A DNA stretch of 64,000 nucleotides from Bos javanicus (taxonomy: Eukaryota > Chordata > Mammalia > Artiodactyla > Bovidae), in NCBI RefSeq assembly GCF_032452875.1, contig NW_026893858.1:248001-312000 (forward strand). The letters are read 5' to 3'. The notes below the pieces were generated by a model. That model ran no database searches. It was not told the DNA's origin and saw only the letters and a list, made by a program, of their open reading frames with translations. The stretch's first letter is position 1. Each line of letters opens with the position of its first letter. Positions 25,632-38,330 of this stretch are shown here, piece by piece. Made by a program: the position numbers and the translations under genes.

Positions 25632-27059
25632 GGGCCTGCTGAGCTGCGTGATTACTGTCTGCTCATCTGCTTGACAATTGCCAGCTGAGCTGCACGATTC
25701 CTGCCTGTCATCTGCTTGACAATTGCCAGCTGTGCTGCGTAATTCCTGCCTGCTCAGCTGCTTGATTATTGCCAGCTGAGCAGCATGATTCCTCACACCT
25801 GAGTTCCATGATTATTGCCTGCTGACTGTTTGATTCGTGCCTACTCAGCTCTTTGTTTATTGCCTCCAGAGGCACATGATCAGTGTATGATAGCAAACAT
25901 GATCAGCGCATGATCAGTCACATGATCAGCGCCATTAAGTCACGTGATCACTACATGATAGTCATGTGATCAGTCCATGCTCAGTCACGGTATCAGTGCA
26001 TGATCAGCCACGTGATCAGTGCATGATCAGCAAGGTGATCAGTCATGATAGCCATGTGATCAGTGCATGATTAGTCACGTGATCAGTGCATGATCAGTCA
26101 CGTGATCAGTGCATGATCAGCCACGTGATCAGTGCATGATCAGTCACCTGATGGGTGTATGATCAGTCACGTGACCTGTACATGGTAGCTACATGATCAT
26201 TGCATGATCAGCCACGTGAGTAGTGCATGATAGCCACGTGATCAGTGCATGATCAGTCACGTGATCAGTGCATGATCAGTCACGTGACAGTGCATGATCA
26301 GCCACGTGATCAGTGCATGATAGCCACGTGATCAGTGCATGATCAGTCACGTGATCAGTGCATGATCAGTCACGTGATCAGTGCATGATCAGCCACGTGA
26401 TCAGTGCATGATAGCCACGTGATCAGTGCATGATCAGCCACGTGATCAGTGCATGATAGCCACGTGATCAGTGCATGATCAGTCACGTGATCAGTGCATG
26501 ATCAGCCACGTGATCAGTGCATGATCAGCCACGTGATCAGTGCATGATCAATTACGTGATCAGTGCATGATCAGTCACGTGACCAGTACATGATAGCTAC
26601 GTGATCAGTGCATGATCAGCCACGTGATCAGTGCATGATAGCCACGTGATCAGTGCATGATCAGTCACGTGATCAGTGCATGATCAGCCACGTGATCAGT
26701 GCATGATCAGCCACGTGATCAGTGCATGATCAGTCACGTGATCAGTGTCAGTCACGTGATCAGTGCATGATCAGCCACGTGATCAGTGCATGATCAGCCA
26801 CGTGATCAGTGCATGATCAGCCACGTGATCAGTGCATGATCAGCCACGTGATCAGTGCATGATCAGCCACGTGATCAGTGCATGATCAGTTACGTGAGCA
26901 GTGTATGATCAGCCACGTGATCAGTGCATGGTCAGACACGTGAACAGTGTATGATCAGCCACGTGATCAGTGCATGATATCCAAGTGATCAGTGCATGAT
27001 CATCACGTGATCAGTGTATGATCAGCCACGTGAACAGTGCATGCTCAGTCACGTGATCT
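25632..27059. repeat. Unit 15, 1428 bp (trimer copy 3, second unit)
   Basis: Island at 25632-25875, CACACCTGAG allele. GCAAGGTG and CACCTGATGGG (near 26145) are present. Near 26747 one unit is shortened (CAGTGTCAGTCACG). Confidence 0.75.
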
Positions 27060-29427
27060 GGGCCTGCTGAGCTGCGTGATTACTGTCTGCTCATCTGCTT
27101 GACAATTGCCAGCTGAGCTGCACGATTCCTGCCTGTCATCTGCTTGACAATTGCCAGCTGTGCTGTAATTCCTGCCTGCTCAGCTGCTTGATTATTGCCA
27201 GCTGAGCAGCATGATTCCTCACACCTGAGTTCCATGATTATTGCCTGCTGACTGTTTGATTCGTGCCTACTCAGCTCTTTGTTTATTGCCTCCAGAGGCA
27301 CATGATCAGTGTATGATAGCAAACATGATCAGTGCATGATCAGTCACATGATCAGCGCCATTAAGTCACGTGATCACTACATGATAGTCATGTGATCAGT
27401 CCATGCTCAGTCACGGTATCAGTGCATGATCAGCCACGTGATCAGTGCATGATCAGCCACGTGATCAGTGCATGATCAGCCACGTGATCAGTGCATGATC
27501 AGTCACGTGATCAGTGCATGATAGCCACGTGATCAGTGCATGATCAGTCACGTGATCATGCATCAGTCACGTGATCAGTGCATGATCAGCCACGTGATCA
27601 GTGCATGATCAGTCACGTGATCAGTGCATGATCAGTCACGTGACCAGTACATGGTAGCTACATGATCATTGCATGATCAGCCACGTGAGTAGTGCATGAT
27701 AGCCACGTGATCAGTGCATGATCAGTCACGTGATCAGTGCATGATCAGTCACGTGACAGTACATGGTAGCTACGTGATCAGTGCATGATCAGCCACGTGA
27801 TCAGTGCATGATAGCCACGTGATCAGTGCATGATCAGTCACGTGATCAGTGCATGATCAGTCACGTGATCAGTGCATGGTAGGTACGTGATCAGTGCATG
27901 ATCAGCCACGTGATCAGTGCATGATAGCCACGTGATCAGTGCATGATCAGTCACGTGATCAGTGCATGATCAGTCACGTGATCAGTGCATGATCAGCCAC
28001 GTGATCAGTGCATGATCAGCCACGTGATCAGTGCATGATCAGCCACGTGATCAGTGCATGATAGCCACGTGATCAGTGCATGATCAGTCACGTGATCAGT
28101 GCATGATCAGTCACGTGATCAGTGCATGATCAGTCACGTGATCAGTGCATGATCAGCCACGTGATCAGTGCATGATCAATCACGTGATCAGTGCATGATC
28201 AGTCACGTGATCAGTACATGGTAGCTACGTGATCAGTGCATGATCAGCCACGTGATCAGTGCATGACAGCCACGTGATCAGTGCATGATCAGCCACGTGA
28301 TCAGTGCATGATCAGTCACAGATCAGTGCATGATCAGCCACGTGATCAGTGCATGATCAGTCACGTGATCAGTGCATGATATAGACGTGATCAGTGCATG
28401 ATCAGTCACGTGATCAGTGCATGATCAGCCACGTGATCAGTGCATGATCAGTCACGTGATCATGTGTGATCAGCCACGTGATCAGTGCATGATCAGCCAC
28501 GTGATCAGTGCATGATCAATTGATCAGTGCATGATCAGTCACGTGACCAGTACATGGTAGCTACGTGATCATTGCATGATCAGCCACGTGATCAGTGCAT
28601 GATAGCCACGTGATCAGTGCATGATAGCCACGTGATCAGTGCATGATCAGTCATGTGATACGTGTGTGATCAGCCACGTGATCAGTGCATGATATCCACG
28701 TGATCAGTGCATGACAGCCACGTGATCAGTGCATGAGAGCCACGTGATCAGTGCATGATCAGTCACGTGATACATGTGTGATCAGCCACGTGATCAGTGC
28801 ATGATGAGCCACGTGATCAGTGCAGGATCAATTACGTGATCAGTGCATGATCAGTCACGTGACCAGTACATGGTTGCTACGTGATCGTTGCATGATCAGC
28901 CACGTGAGCAGAGCATGATAGCCACGTGATCAGTGCATGATCAGTCACGTGATCAGTACATGATCAGTCACGTGAACAGTGCATGATCATTTACGTGATC
29001 TTTGCATGATCAGTCACGTGACCAGTATATGGTAGCTACGTGATCATTCCATGACGAGCCACGTGAGCAGTGCATGATAGCCACGTGATGTGCATGAGTT
29101 ACGTGAGCAGAGTATGATCAGCCACGTGATCAGTGCATGAGTGCCACGTGATCAGTGCATGATATGTCACGTGACAGGTGTGTGATCAGCCACGTGAACA
29201 GTGCATGTTCAGCCACGTGATCAGTGCATGATAGCCACGTGATCAGTGCATGATCAGTTACGTGAGCAGTGTATGATCAGCCACGTGATCAGTGCATGGT
29301 CAGACACGTGAACAGTGTATGATCAGCCACGTGATCAGTGCATGATATCCAAGTGATCAGTGCATGATCATCACGTGATCAGTGTATGATCAGCCACGTG
29401 AACAGTGCATGCTCAGTCACGTGATCT
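27060..29427. repeat. Unit 16, 2368 bp (trimer copy 3, third unit)
   Basis: Island at 27060-27301 is 242 bp: a 2-bp loss gives GCTGTAATTCC. This shifts the minus-strand frame and lengthens it to 80 codons (27080-27322), which shows the frame is not under protein constraint. TATAGACG near 28380; block D at 28827-29212. Confidence 0.75.
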
Positions 29428-30901
29428 GGGCCTGCTGAGCTGCGTGATTACTGTCTGCTCATCTGCTTGACAATTGCCAGCTGAGCTGCACGATTCCTGC
29501 CTGTCATCTGCTTGACAATTGCCAGCTGTGCTGCGTAATTCCTGCCTGCTCAGCTGCTTGATTATTGCCAGCTGAGCAGCATGATTCCTCACACCTGAGT
29601 TCCATGATTATTGCCTGCTGACTGTTTGATTCGTGCCTACTCAGCTCTTTGTTTATTGCCTCCAGAGGCACATGATCAGTGTATGATAGCAAACATGATC
29701 AGCGCATGATCAGTCACATGATCAGCGCCATTAAGTCACGTGATCACTACATGATAGTCATGTGATCAGTCCATGCTCAGTCACGGTATCAGTGCATGAT
29801 CAGCCACGTGATCAGTGCATGATCAGCCACGTGATCAGTGCATGATCAGCCACGTGATCAGTGCATGATCAGCCACGTGATCAGTGCATGATGTCACGTG
29901 ATCAGTGCATGATCAGTCACGTGATCAGTGCATGACCAGGCACGTGATCAGTGCATGATCAGCCACGTGATCAGTGCATGATAGCCACGTGATCAGTGCA
30001 TGATCAGTCACGTGATCAGTGCATGATCAGTCACGTGACCAGTACATGGTAGCTACATGATCATTGCATGATCAGCCACGTGATAGTGCATGATAGCCAC
30101 GTGATCAGTGCATGATCAGTCACGTGATCAGTGCATGATCAGCACGTGATCAGTGCATGATCAGGCACGTGATCAGTGCATGATCAGCCACGTGATCAGT
30201 GCATGATAGCCACGTGATCAGTGCATGATCAGTCACGTGATCAGTGCATGATCAGTCACGTGATCAGTGCATGATCAGCCACGTGATCAGTGCATGATCA
30301 ATTACGTGATCAGTGCATGATCAGTCACGTGACCAGTACATGGTAGCTACGTGATCAGTGCATGATCAGCCACGTGATCAGTGCATGATAGCCACGTGAT
30401 CAGTGCATGATCAGTCACGTGATCAGTGCATGATCAGCCACGTGATCAGTGCATGATCAGTTACGTGATCAGTGCATGATCAGTCACGTGACCAGTACAT
30501 GGTAGCACGTGATCATTGCATGATCAGCCACGTGATCAGTGCATGATAGCCACGTGATCAGTGCATGATCAGTCACGTGATCAGTGCATGATCAGCCACG
30601 TGATCAGTGCATGATCAGCCACGTGATCAGTGCATGATCAGTCACGTGACAGTGCATGATCAGCCACGTGATCAGTGCATGATCAGCCACGTGATCAGTG
30701 CATGATAGCCACGTGATCAGTGCATGATCAGTTACGTGAGCAGTGTATGATCAGCCACGTGATCAGTGCATGGTCAGACACGTGAACAGTGTATGATCAG
30801 CCACGTGATCAGTGCATGATATCCACGTGATCAGTGCATGATCATCACGTGATCAGTGTATGATCAGCCACGTGAACAGTGCATGCTCAGTCACGTGATC
30901 T
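29428..30901. repeat. Unit 17, 1474 bp
   Basis: Island at 29428-29671, CACACCTGAG allele. It matches the first unit of the trimer in length and has GATGTCACG near 29891. It opens a fourth trimer that is not completed in the same form. Confidence 0.7.
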
Positions 30902-32190
30902 GGGCCTGCTGAGCTGCGTGATTACTGTCTGCTCATCTGCTTGACAATTGCCAGCTGAGCTGCACGATTCCTGCCTGTCATCTGCTTGACAATTGCCAGC
31001 TGTGCTGCGTAATTCCTGCCTGCTCAGCTGCTTGATTATTGCCAGCTGAGCAGCATGATTCCTCACAGCTGAGTTCCATGATTATTGCCTGCTGACTGTT
31101 TGATTCGTGCCTACTCAGCTCTTTGTTTATTGCCTCCAGAGGCACATGATCAGTGTATGATAGCAAACATGATCAGCGCATGATCAGTCACATGATCAGC
31201 GCCATTAAGTCACGTGATCACTACATGATAGTCATGTGATCAGTCCATGCTCAGTCACGGTATCAGTGCATGATCAGCCACGTGATCAGTGCATGATCAG
31301 CCAGGTGATCAGTTCATGATAGCTATGATCAGTGCATGATCATCACGTGATCAGTGCATGATCAGTCACGTGATCAGTGCATGATCAGCCACGTGATCAG
31401 TGCATGATCAGTCACCTGATGGGTGTATGATCAGTCACGTGACCGTGTACATGGTAGCTACATGATCATTGCATGATCAGCCACGTGATAGTGCATGATA
31501 GCCACGTGATCAGTGCATGATCAGTCACGTGATCAGTGCATGATCAGTCACGTGATCAGTGCATGATCAGCCACGTGATCAGTGCATGATAGCCACGTGA
31601 TCAGTGCATGATCAGTCACGTGATCAGTGCATGATCAGTCACGTGATCAGTGCATGATCAGCCACGTGATCAGTGCATGATAGCCACGTGATCAGTGCAT
31701 GATCAGTCACGTGATCAGTACATGATAGCTACGTGATCAGTGCATGATCAGCCACGTGATCAGTGCATGATAGCCACGTGATCAGTGCATGATCAGTCAC
31801 GTGATCAGTGCATGATCAGTCACGTGATCAGTGCATGATCAGTTACGTGATCAGTGCATGATCAGTCACGTGATCAGTGCATGATCAGTCACGTGATCAG
31901 TGCATGATCAGCCACGTGATCAGTGCATGATCAGCCACGTGATCAGTGCATGATCAGCCACGTGATCAGTGCATGATCAGCCACGTGATCAGCATGATCA
32001 GCCACGTGATCAGTGCATGATCAGTTACGTGAGCAATGATCAGCCACGTGATCAGTGCATGGTCAGACACGTGAACAGTGTATGATCAGCCACGTGATCA
32101 GTGCATGATATCCAAGTGATCAGTGCATGATCATCACGTGATCAGTGTATGATCAGCCACGTGAACAGTGCATGCTCAGTCACGTGATCT
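30902..32190. repeat. Unit 18, 1289 bp, shortened second-type unit
   Basis: Island at 30902-31145, CACAGCTGAG allele. CACCTGATGGG near 31412 identifies the second type, but about 140 bp of bulk are missing relative to units 9, 12 and 15. No block D. The pre-island flank has a short GTGAGCAATGATCAG near 32030. Confidence 0.75.
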
Positions 32191-33857
32191 GGGCCTGCTG
32201 AGCTGCGTGATTACTGTCTGCTCATCTGCTTGACAATTGCCAGCTGAGCTGCACGATTCCTGCCTGTCATCTGCTTGACAATTGCCAGCTGTGCTGCGTA
32301 ATTCCTGCCTGCTCAGCTGCTTGATTATTGCCAGCTGAGCAGCATGATTCCTCACACCTGAGTTCCATGATTATTGCCTGCTGACTGTTTGATTCGTGCC
32401 TACTCAGCTCTTTGTTTATTGCCTCCAGAGGCACATGATCAGTGTATGATAGCAAACATGATCAGCGCATGATCAGTCACATGATCAGCGCCATTAAGTC
32501 ACGTGATCACTACATGATAGTCATGTGATCAGTCCATGCTCAGTCACGGTATCAGTGCATGATCAGCCACGTGATCAGTGCATGATCTGTCACATGATTA
32601 GTGTATGATCATCCACGTGATCAGTGCATGGGCAGTCATGTGATCAGTGCATGATATAGACGTGATCAGTGCATGATCAGTCGTGATCAGTGCATGATAG
32701 CCACGTGATCAGTGCATGATCAGTCACGTGATCATGTGTGATCAGCCACGTGATCAGTGCATGATCAGCCACGTGATCAGTGCATGATCAGCCACGTGAT
32801 CAGTGCATGATCAGTCACGTGATCAGTGCATGGTAGCTACGTGATCATTGCATGATCAGCCACGTGATCAGTGCATGATAGCCACGTGATCAGTGCATGA
32901 TCAGCCACGTGATCAGTGCATGATCAGTCACGTGATAGTGCATGATCAGCCACGTGATCAGTGCATGATCAGCCACGTGATCAGTGCATGATCAGCCACG
33001 TGATCAGTGCATGATAGCCACGTGATGTGCATGAGTCACGTGATCAGTGCATGATCAGCCACGTGATCAGTGCATGATGCCACGTGATCAGTGCATGATC
33101 AGTCACGTGACAGTGTGTGATCAGCCACGTGATCAGTGCATGATCAGCCACGTGATCAGTGCATGATAGCCACGTGATCAGTGCATGATCAGTCACGTGA
33201 TCAGTGTGATCAGCCACGTGATCAGTGCATGATCAGCCACGTGATCAGTGCATGATCAATTACGTGATCAGTGCATGATCAGTCACGTGACCAGTACATG
33301 GTTGCTACGTGATCGTTGCATGATCAGCCACGTGAGCAGAGCATGATAGCCACGTGATCAGTGCATGATCAGTCACGTGATCAGTACATGATCAGTCACG
33401 TGAACAGTGCATGATCATTTACGTGATCTGTGCATGATCAGTCACGTGACCAGTATATGGTAGCTACGTGATCATTCCATGACGAGCCACGTGAGCAGTG
33501 CATGATAGCCACGTGATGTGTGCATGAGTTACGTGAGCAGAGTATGATCAGCCACGTGATCAGTGCATGAGTGCCACGTGATCAGTGCATGATATGTCAC
33601 GTGACAGGTGTGTGATCAGCCACGTGAACAGTGCATGTTCAGCCACGTGATCAGTGCATGATAGCCACGTGATCAGTGCATGATCAGTTACGTGAGCAGT
33701 GTATGATCAGCCACGTGATCAGTGCATGGTCAGACACGTGAACAGTGTATGATCAGCCACGTGATCAGTGCATGATATCCAAGTGATCAGTGCATGATCA
33801 TCACGTGATCAGTGTATGATCAGCCACGTGAACAGTGCATGCTCAGTCACGTGATCT
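32191..33857. repeat. Unit 19, 1667 bp, with block D
   Basis: Island at 32191-32434, CACACCTGAG allele. The tail is followed by CTGTCACATGATTAG near 32585 and TATAGACG near 32655, and block D is at 33255-33642. This class recurs at 42570 and 60807. Confidence 0.75.
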
Positions 33858-36095
33858 GGGCCTGCTGAGCTGCGTGATTACTGTCTGCTCATCTGCTTGA
33901 CAATTGCCAGCTGAGCTGCACGATTCCTGCCTGTCATCTGCTTGACAATTGCCAGCTGTGCTGCGTAATTCCTGCCTGCTCAGCTGCTTGATTATTGCCA
34001 GCTGAGCAGCATGATTCCTCACAGCTGAGTTCCATGATTATTGCCTGCTGACTGTTTGATTCGTGCCTACTCAGCTCTTTGTTTATTGCCTCCAGAGGCA
34101 CATGATCAGTGTATGATAGCAAACATGATCAGCGCATGATCAGTCACATGATCAGCGCCATTAAGTCACGTGATCACTACATGATAGTCATGTGATCAGT
34201 CCATGCTCAGTCACGGTATCAGTGCATGATCAGCCACGTGATCAGTGCATGATCTGTCACATGATTAGTGTATGATCATCCACGTGATCAGTGCATGGGC
34301 AGTCATGTGATCAGTGCATGATATAGACGTGATCAGTGCATGATCAGTCTCGTGATCAGTGCATGATAGCCACGTGATCAGTGCATGATCAGTCACCTGA
34401 TGGGTGTATGATCATTCACGTGACCTGTACATGGTAGCTACATGATCATTGCATGATCAGCCACGTGAGTAGTGCATGATAGCCACGTGATCACTGCATG
34501 ATCAGTCACGTGATCAGTGCATGATCAGTCATGTGACCAGTACATGGTAGTGTGATCATGCATGATCAGCCACGTGAGCAGTGCATGATAGCCACGTGAT
34601 CAGTGCATGATCAGACACGTGATCAGTGCATGATCAGTCACGTGATCAGTGCATGATCAGCCACGTGATCAGTGCATGACCAGGCACGTGATCAGTGTAT
34701 GATCAGCCACGTGATCAGTGCATGATAGCCACGTGATCAGTGCATGATCAGTCACGTGATCAGTGCATGATCAGTTACGTGATCAGTGCATGATCAGCCA
34801 CGTGATCAGTGCATGATCAGCCACGTGATCAGTGCATGATCAATTACGTGATCAGTGCATGATCAGTCACGTGATCAGTGCATGGTAGCTACGTGATCAG
34901 TGCATGATCAGCCACGTGATCAGTGCATGATCAGCCACGTGATCAGTGCATGATCAGCCACGTGATCAGTGCATGATCAGTCACGTGATCAGTGCATGAT
35001 CAGCCACGTGATCAGTGCATGATCAGTCACGTGATCAGTGCATGATATAGACACGGATCAGTGCATGATCAGTCACGTGATCAGTGCATGAGCCACGTGA
35101 TCAGTGCATGATCAGTCACGTGATCATGCATGATCAGCCACGTGATCAGTGCATGATCAGCCACGTGATCAGTGCATGATCAATTACGTGATCAGTGCAT
35201 GATCAGTCACGTGATCAGTGCATGTCAGCTACGTGATCAGTGCATGATCAGCCACGTGATCAGTGCATGATAGCCACGTGATCAGTGCATGATAGCCACG
35301 TGATCAGTGCATGATCAGTCACGTGATACGTGTGTGATCAGCCACGTGATCAGTGCATGATATCCACGTGATCAGTGCATGACAGCCACGTGATCAGTGC
35401 ATGAGAGCCACGTGATCAGTGCATGATCAGTCACGTGATACATGTGTGATCAGCCACGTGATCAGTGCATGATGAGCCACGTGATCAGTGCATGATCAAT
35501 TACGTGATCAGTGCATGATCAGTCACGTGACCAGTACATGGTTGCTACGTGATCGTTGCATGATCAGCCACGTGAGCAGTGCATGATAGCCACGTGATCA
35601 GTGCATGATCAGTCACGTGATCAGTACATGATCAGTCACGTGAACAGTGCATGATCATTTACGTGATCAGTGCATGATCAGTCACGTGACCAGTATATGG
35701 TTGCTACGTGATCATTCCATGACAGCCACGTGAGCAGTGCATGATAGCCACGTGATGTGTGCATGAGTTACGTGAGCAGAGTATGATCAGCCACGTGATC
35801 AGTGCATGAGTGCCACGTGATCAGTGCATGATATGTCACGTGACAGTGTGTGATCAGCCACGTGAACAGTGCATGTTCAGCCACGTGATCAGTGCATGAT
35901 AGCCACGTGATCAGTGCATGATCAGTTACGTGAGCAGTGTATGATCAGCCACGTGATCAGTGCATGGTCAGACACGTGAACAGTGTATGATCAGCCACGT
36001 GATCAGTGCATGATATCCAAGTGATCAGTGCATGATCATCACGTGATCAGTGTATGATCAGCCACGTGAACAGTGCATGCTCAGTCACGTGATCT
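33858..36095. repeat. Unit 20, 2238 bp, with block D
   Basis: Island at 33858-34101, CACAGCTGAG allele. CTGTCACATGATTAG and CACCTGATGGG are both present. TATAGA occurs at 34322 and again at 35046, 724 bp apart. Block D at 35495-35880. TGATCATGCATGATCA palindrome at 34553-34568. Confidence 0.75.
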
Positions 36096-38330
36096 GGGCC
36101 TGCTGAGCTGCGTGATTACTGTCTGCTCATCTGCTTGACAATTGCCAGCTGAGCTGCACGATTCCTGCCTGTCATCTGCTTGACAATTGCCAGCTGTGCT
36201 GCGTAATTCCTGCCTGCTCAGCTGCTTGATTATTGCCAGCTGAGCAGCATGATTCCTCACACCTGAGTTCCATGATTATTGCCTGCTGACTGTTTGATTC
36301 GTGCCTACTCAGCTCTTTGTTTATTGCCTCCAGAGGCACATGATCAGTGTATGATAGCAAACATGATCAGCGCATGATCAGTCACATGATCAGCGCCATT
36401 AAGTCACGTGATCACTACATGATAGTCATGTGATCAGTCCATGCTCAGTCACGGTATCAGTGCATGATCAGCCACGTGATCAGTGCATGATCTGTCACAT
36501 GATTAGTGTATGATCATCCACGTGATCAGTGCATGGGCAGTCATGTGATCAGTGCATGATATAGACGTGATCAGTGCATGATCAGTCTCGTGATCAGTGC
36601 ATGATAGCCACGTGATCAGTGCATGATCAGTCACCTGATGGGTGTATGATCATTCACGTGACCTGTACATGGTAGCTACATGATCATTGCATGATCAGCC
36701 ACGTGAGTAGTGCATGATAGCCACGTGATCAGTGCATGATCAGTCACGTGATCAGTGCATGATCAGTCATGTGACCAGTACATGGTAGCTGCGTGATCAT
36801 GCATGATCAGCCACGTGATCAGTGCATGATAGCCACGTGATCAGTGCATGATCAGACACGTGATCAGTGCATGATCAGTCACGTGATCAGTGCATGATCA
36901 GCCACGTGATCAGTGCATGACCAGGCACGTGATCAGTGTATGTCAGCCACGTGATCAGTGCATGATAGCCACGTGATCAGTGCATGATCAGTCACGTGAT
37001 CAGTGCATGATCAGTCACGTGATCAGTGCATGATCAGCCACGTGATCAGTGCATGATCAGCCACGTGATCAGTGCATGATCAATTACGTGATCAGTGCAT
37101 GATCAGTCACGTGATCAGTGCATGATAGCTACGTGATCAGTGCATGATCAGCCACGTGATCAGTGCATGATCAGCCACGTGATCAGTGCATGATCAGCCA
37201 CGTGATCAGTGCATGATCAGTCACGTGATCAGTGCATGATCATCCACGTGATCAGTGCATGATCAGTCATGTGATCAGTGCATGATATAGACGTGATCAG
37301 TGCATGATCAGTCACGTGATCAGTGCATGATAGCCACGTGATCAGTGCATGATCAGTCACGTGATCATGTGATCAGCCACGTGATCAGTGCATGATCAGC
37401 CACGTGATCAGTGCATGATCAATTACGTGATCAGTGCATGATCAGTCACGTGATCAGTGCATGGTAGCTACGTGATCATTGCATGATCAGCCACGTGATC
37501 AGTGCATGATAGCCACGTGATCAGTGCATGATAGCCACGTGATCAGTGCATGATCAGTCATGTGATACGTGTGTGATCAGCCACGTGATCAGTGCATGAT
37601 ATCCACGTGATCAGTGCATGACAGCCACGTGATCAGTGCATGATAGCCACGTGATCAGTGCATGATCAGTCACGTGATACATGTGATCAGCCACGTGATC
37701 AGTGCATGATGAGCCACGTGATCAGTGCATGATCAATTACGTGATCAGTGCATGATCAGTCACGTGACCAGTACATGGTTGCTACGTGATCGTTGCATGA
37801 TCAGCCACGTGAGCAGAGCATGATAGCCACGTGATCAGTGCATGATCAGTCACGTGATCAGTACATGATCAGTCACGTGAACAGTGCATGATCATTTACG
37901 TGATCTGTGCATGATCAGTCACGTGACCAGTATATGGTTGCTACGTGATCATTCCATGACGAGCCACGTGAGCAGTGCATGATAGCCACGTGATGTGTGC
38001 AGTTACGTGAGCAGAGTATGATCAGCCACGTGATCAGTGCATGAGTGCCACGTGATCAGTGCATGATATGTCACGTGACAGTGTGTGATCAGCCACGTGA
38101 ACAGTGCATGTTCAGCCACGTGATCAGTGCATGATAGCCACGTGATCAGTGCATGATCAGTTACGTGAGCAGTGTATGATCAGCCACGTGATCAGTGCAT
38201 GGTCAGACACGTGAACAGTGTATGATCAGCCACGTGATCAGTGCATGATATCCAAGTGATCAGTGCATGATCATCACGTGATCAGTGTATGATCAGCCAC
38301 GTGAACAGTGCATGCTCAGTCACGTGATCT
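36096..38330. repeat. Unit 21, 2235 bp, near copy of unit 20
   Basis: Island at 36096-36339, CACACCTGAG allele. Marker order is the same as in unit 20 (CTGTCACATGATTAG, CACCTGATGGG, TATAGA at 36560 and 37286, block D at 37732-38115). Length differs by 3 bp, so the two look like a tandem duplication. Confidence 0.75.

Larger units (their letters stand above)
13593..29427. repeat. Higher-order repeat: 5.28-kb trimer, three consecutive copies
   Basis: Island starts at 13593, 15068, 16500, 18871, 20341, 21774, 24154, 25632, 27060 and 29428 give spacings 1475, 1432, 2371; 1470, 1433, 2380; 1478, 1428, 2368. Each position in the trimer keeps its own markers: the first unit has a short GATGCCACG or equivalent joint early on, the second has CACCTGATGGG, and the third carries a TATAGACG-type marker and block D. 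Total lengths are 5278, 5283 and 5274 bp. This is the most regular part of the window. Confidence 0.85.
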
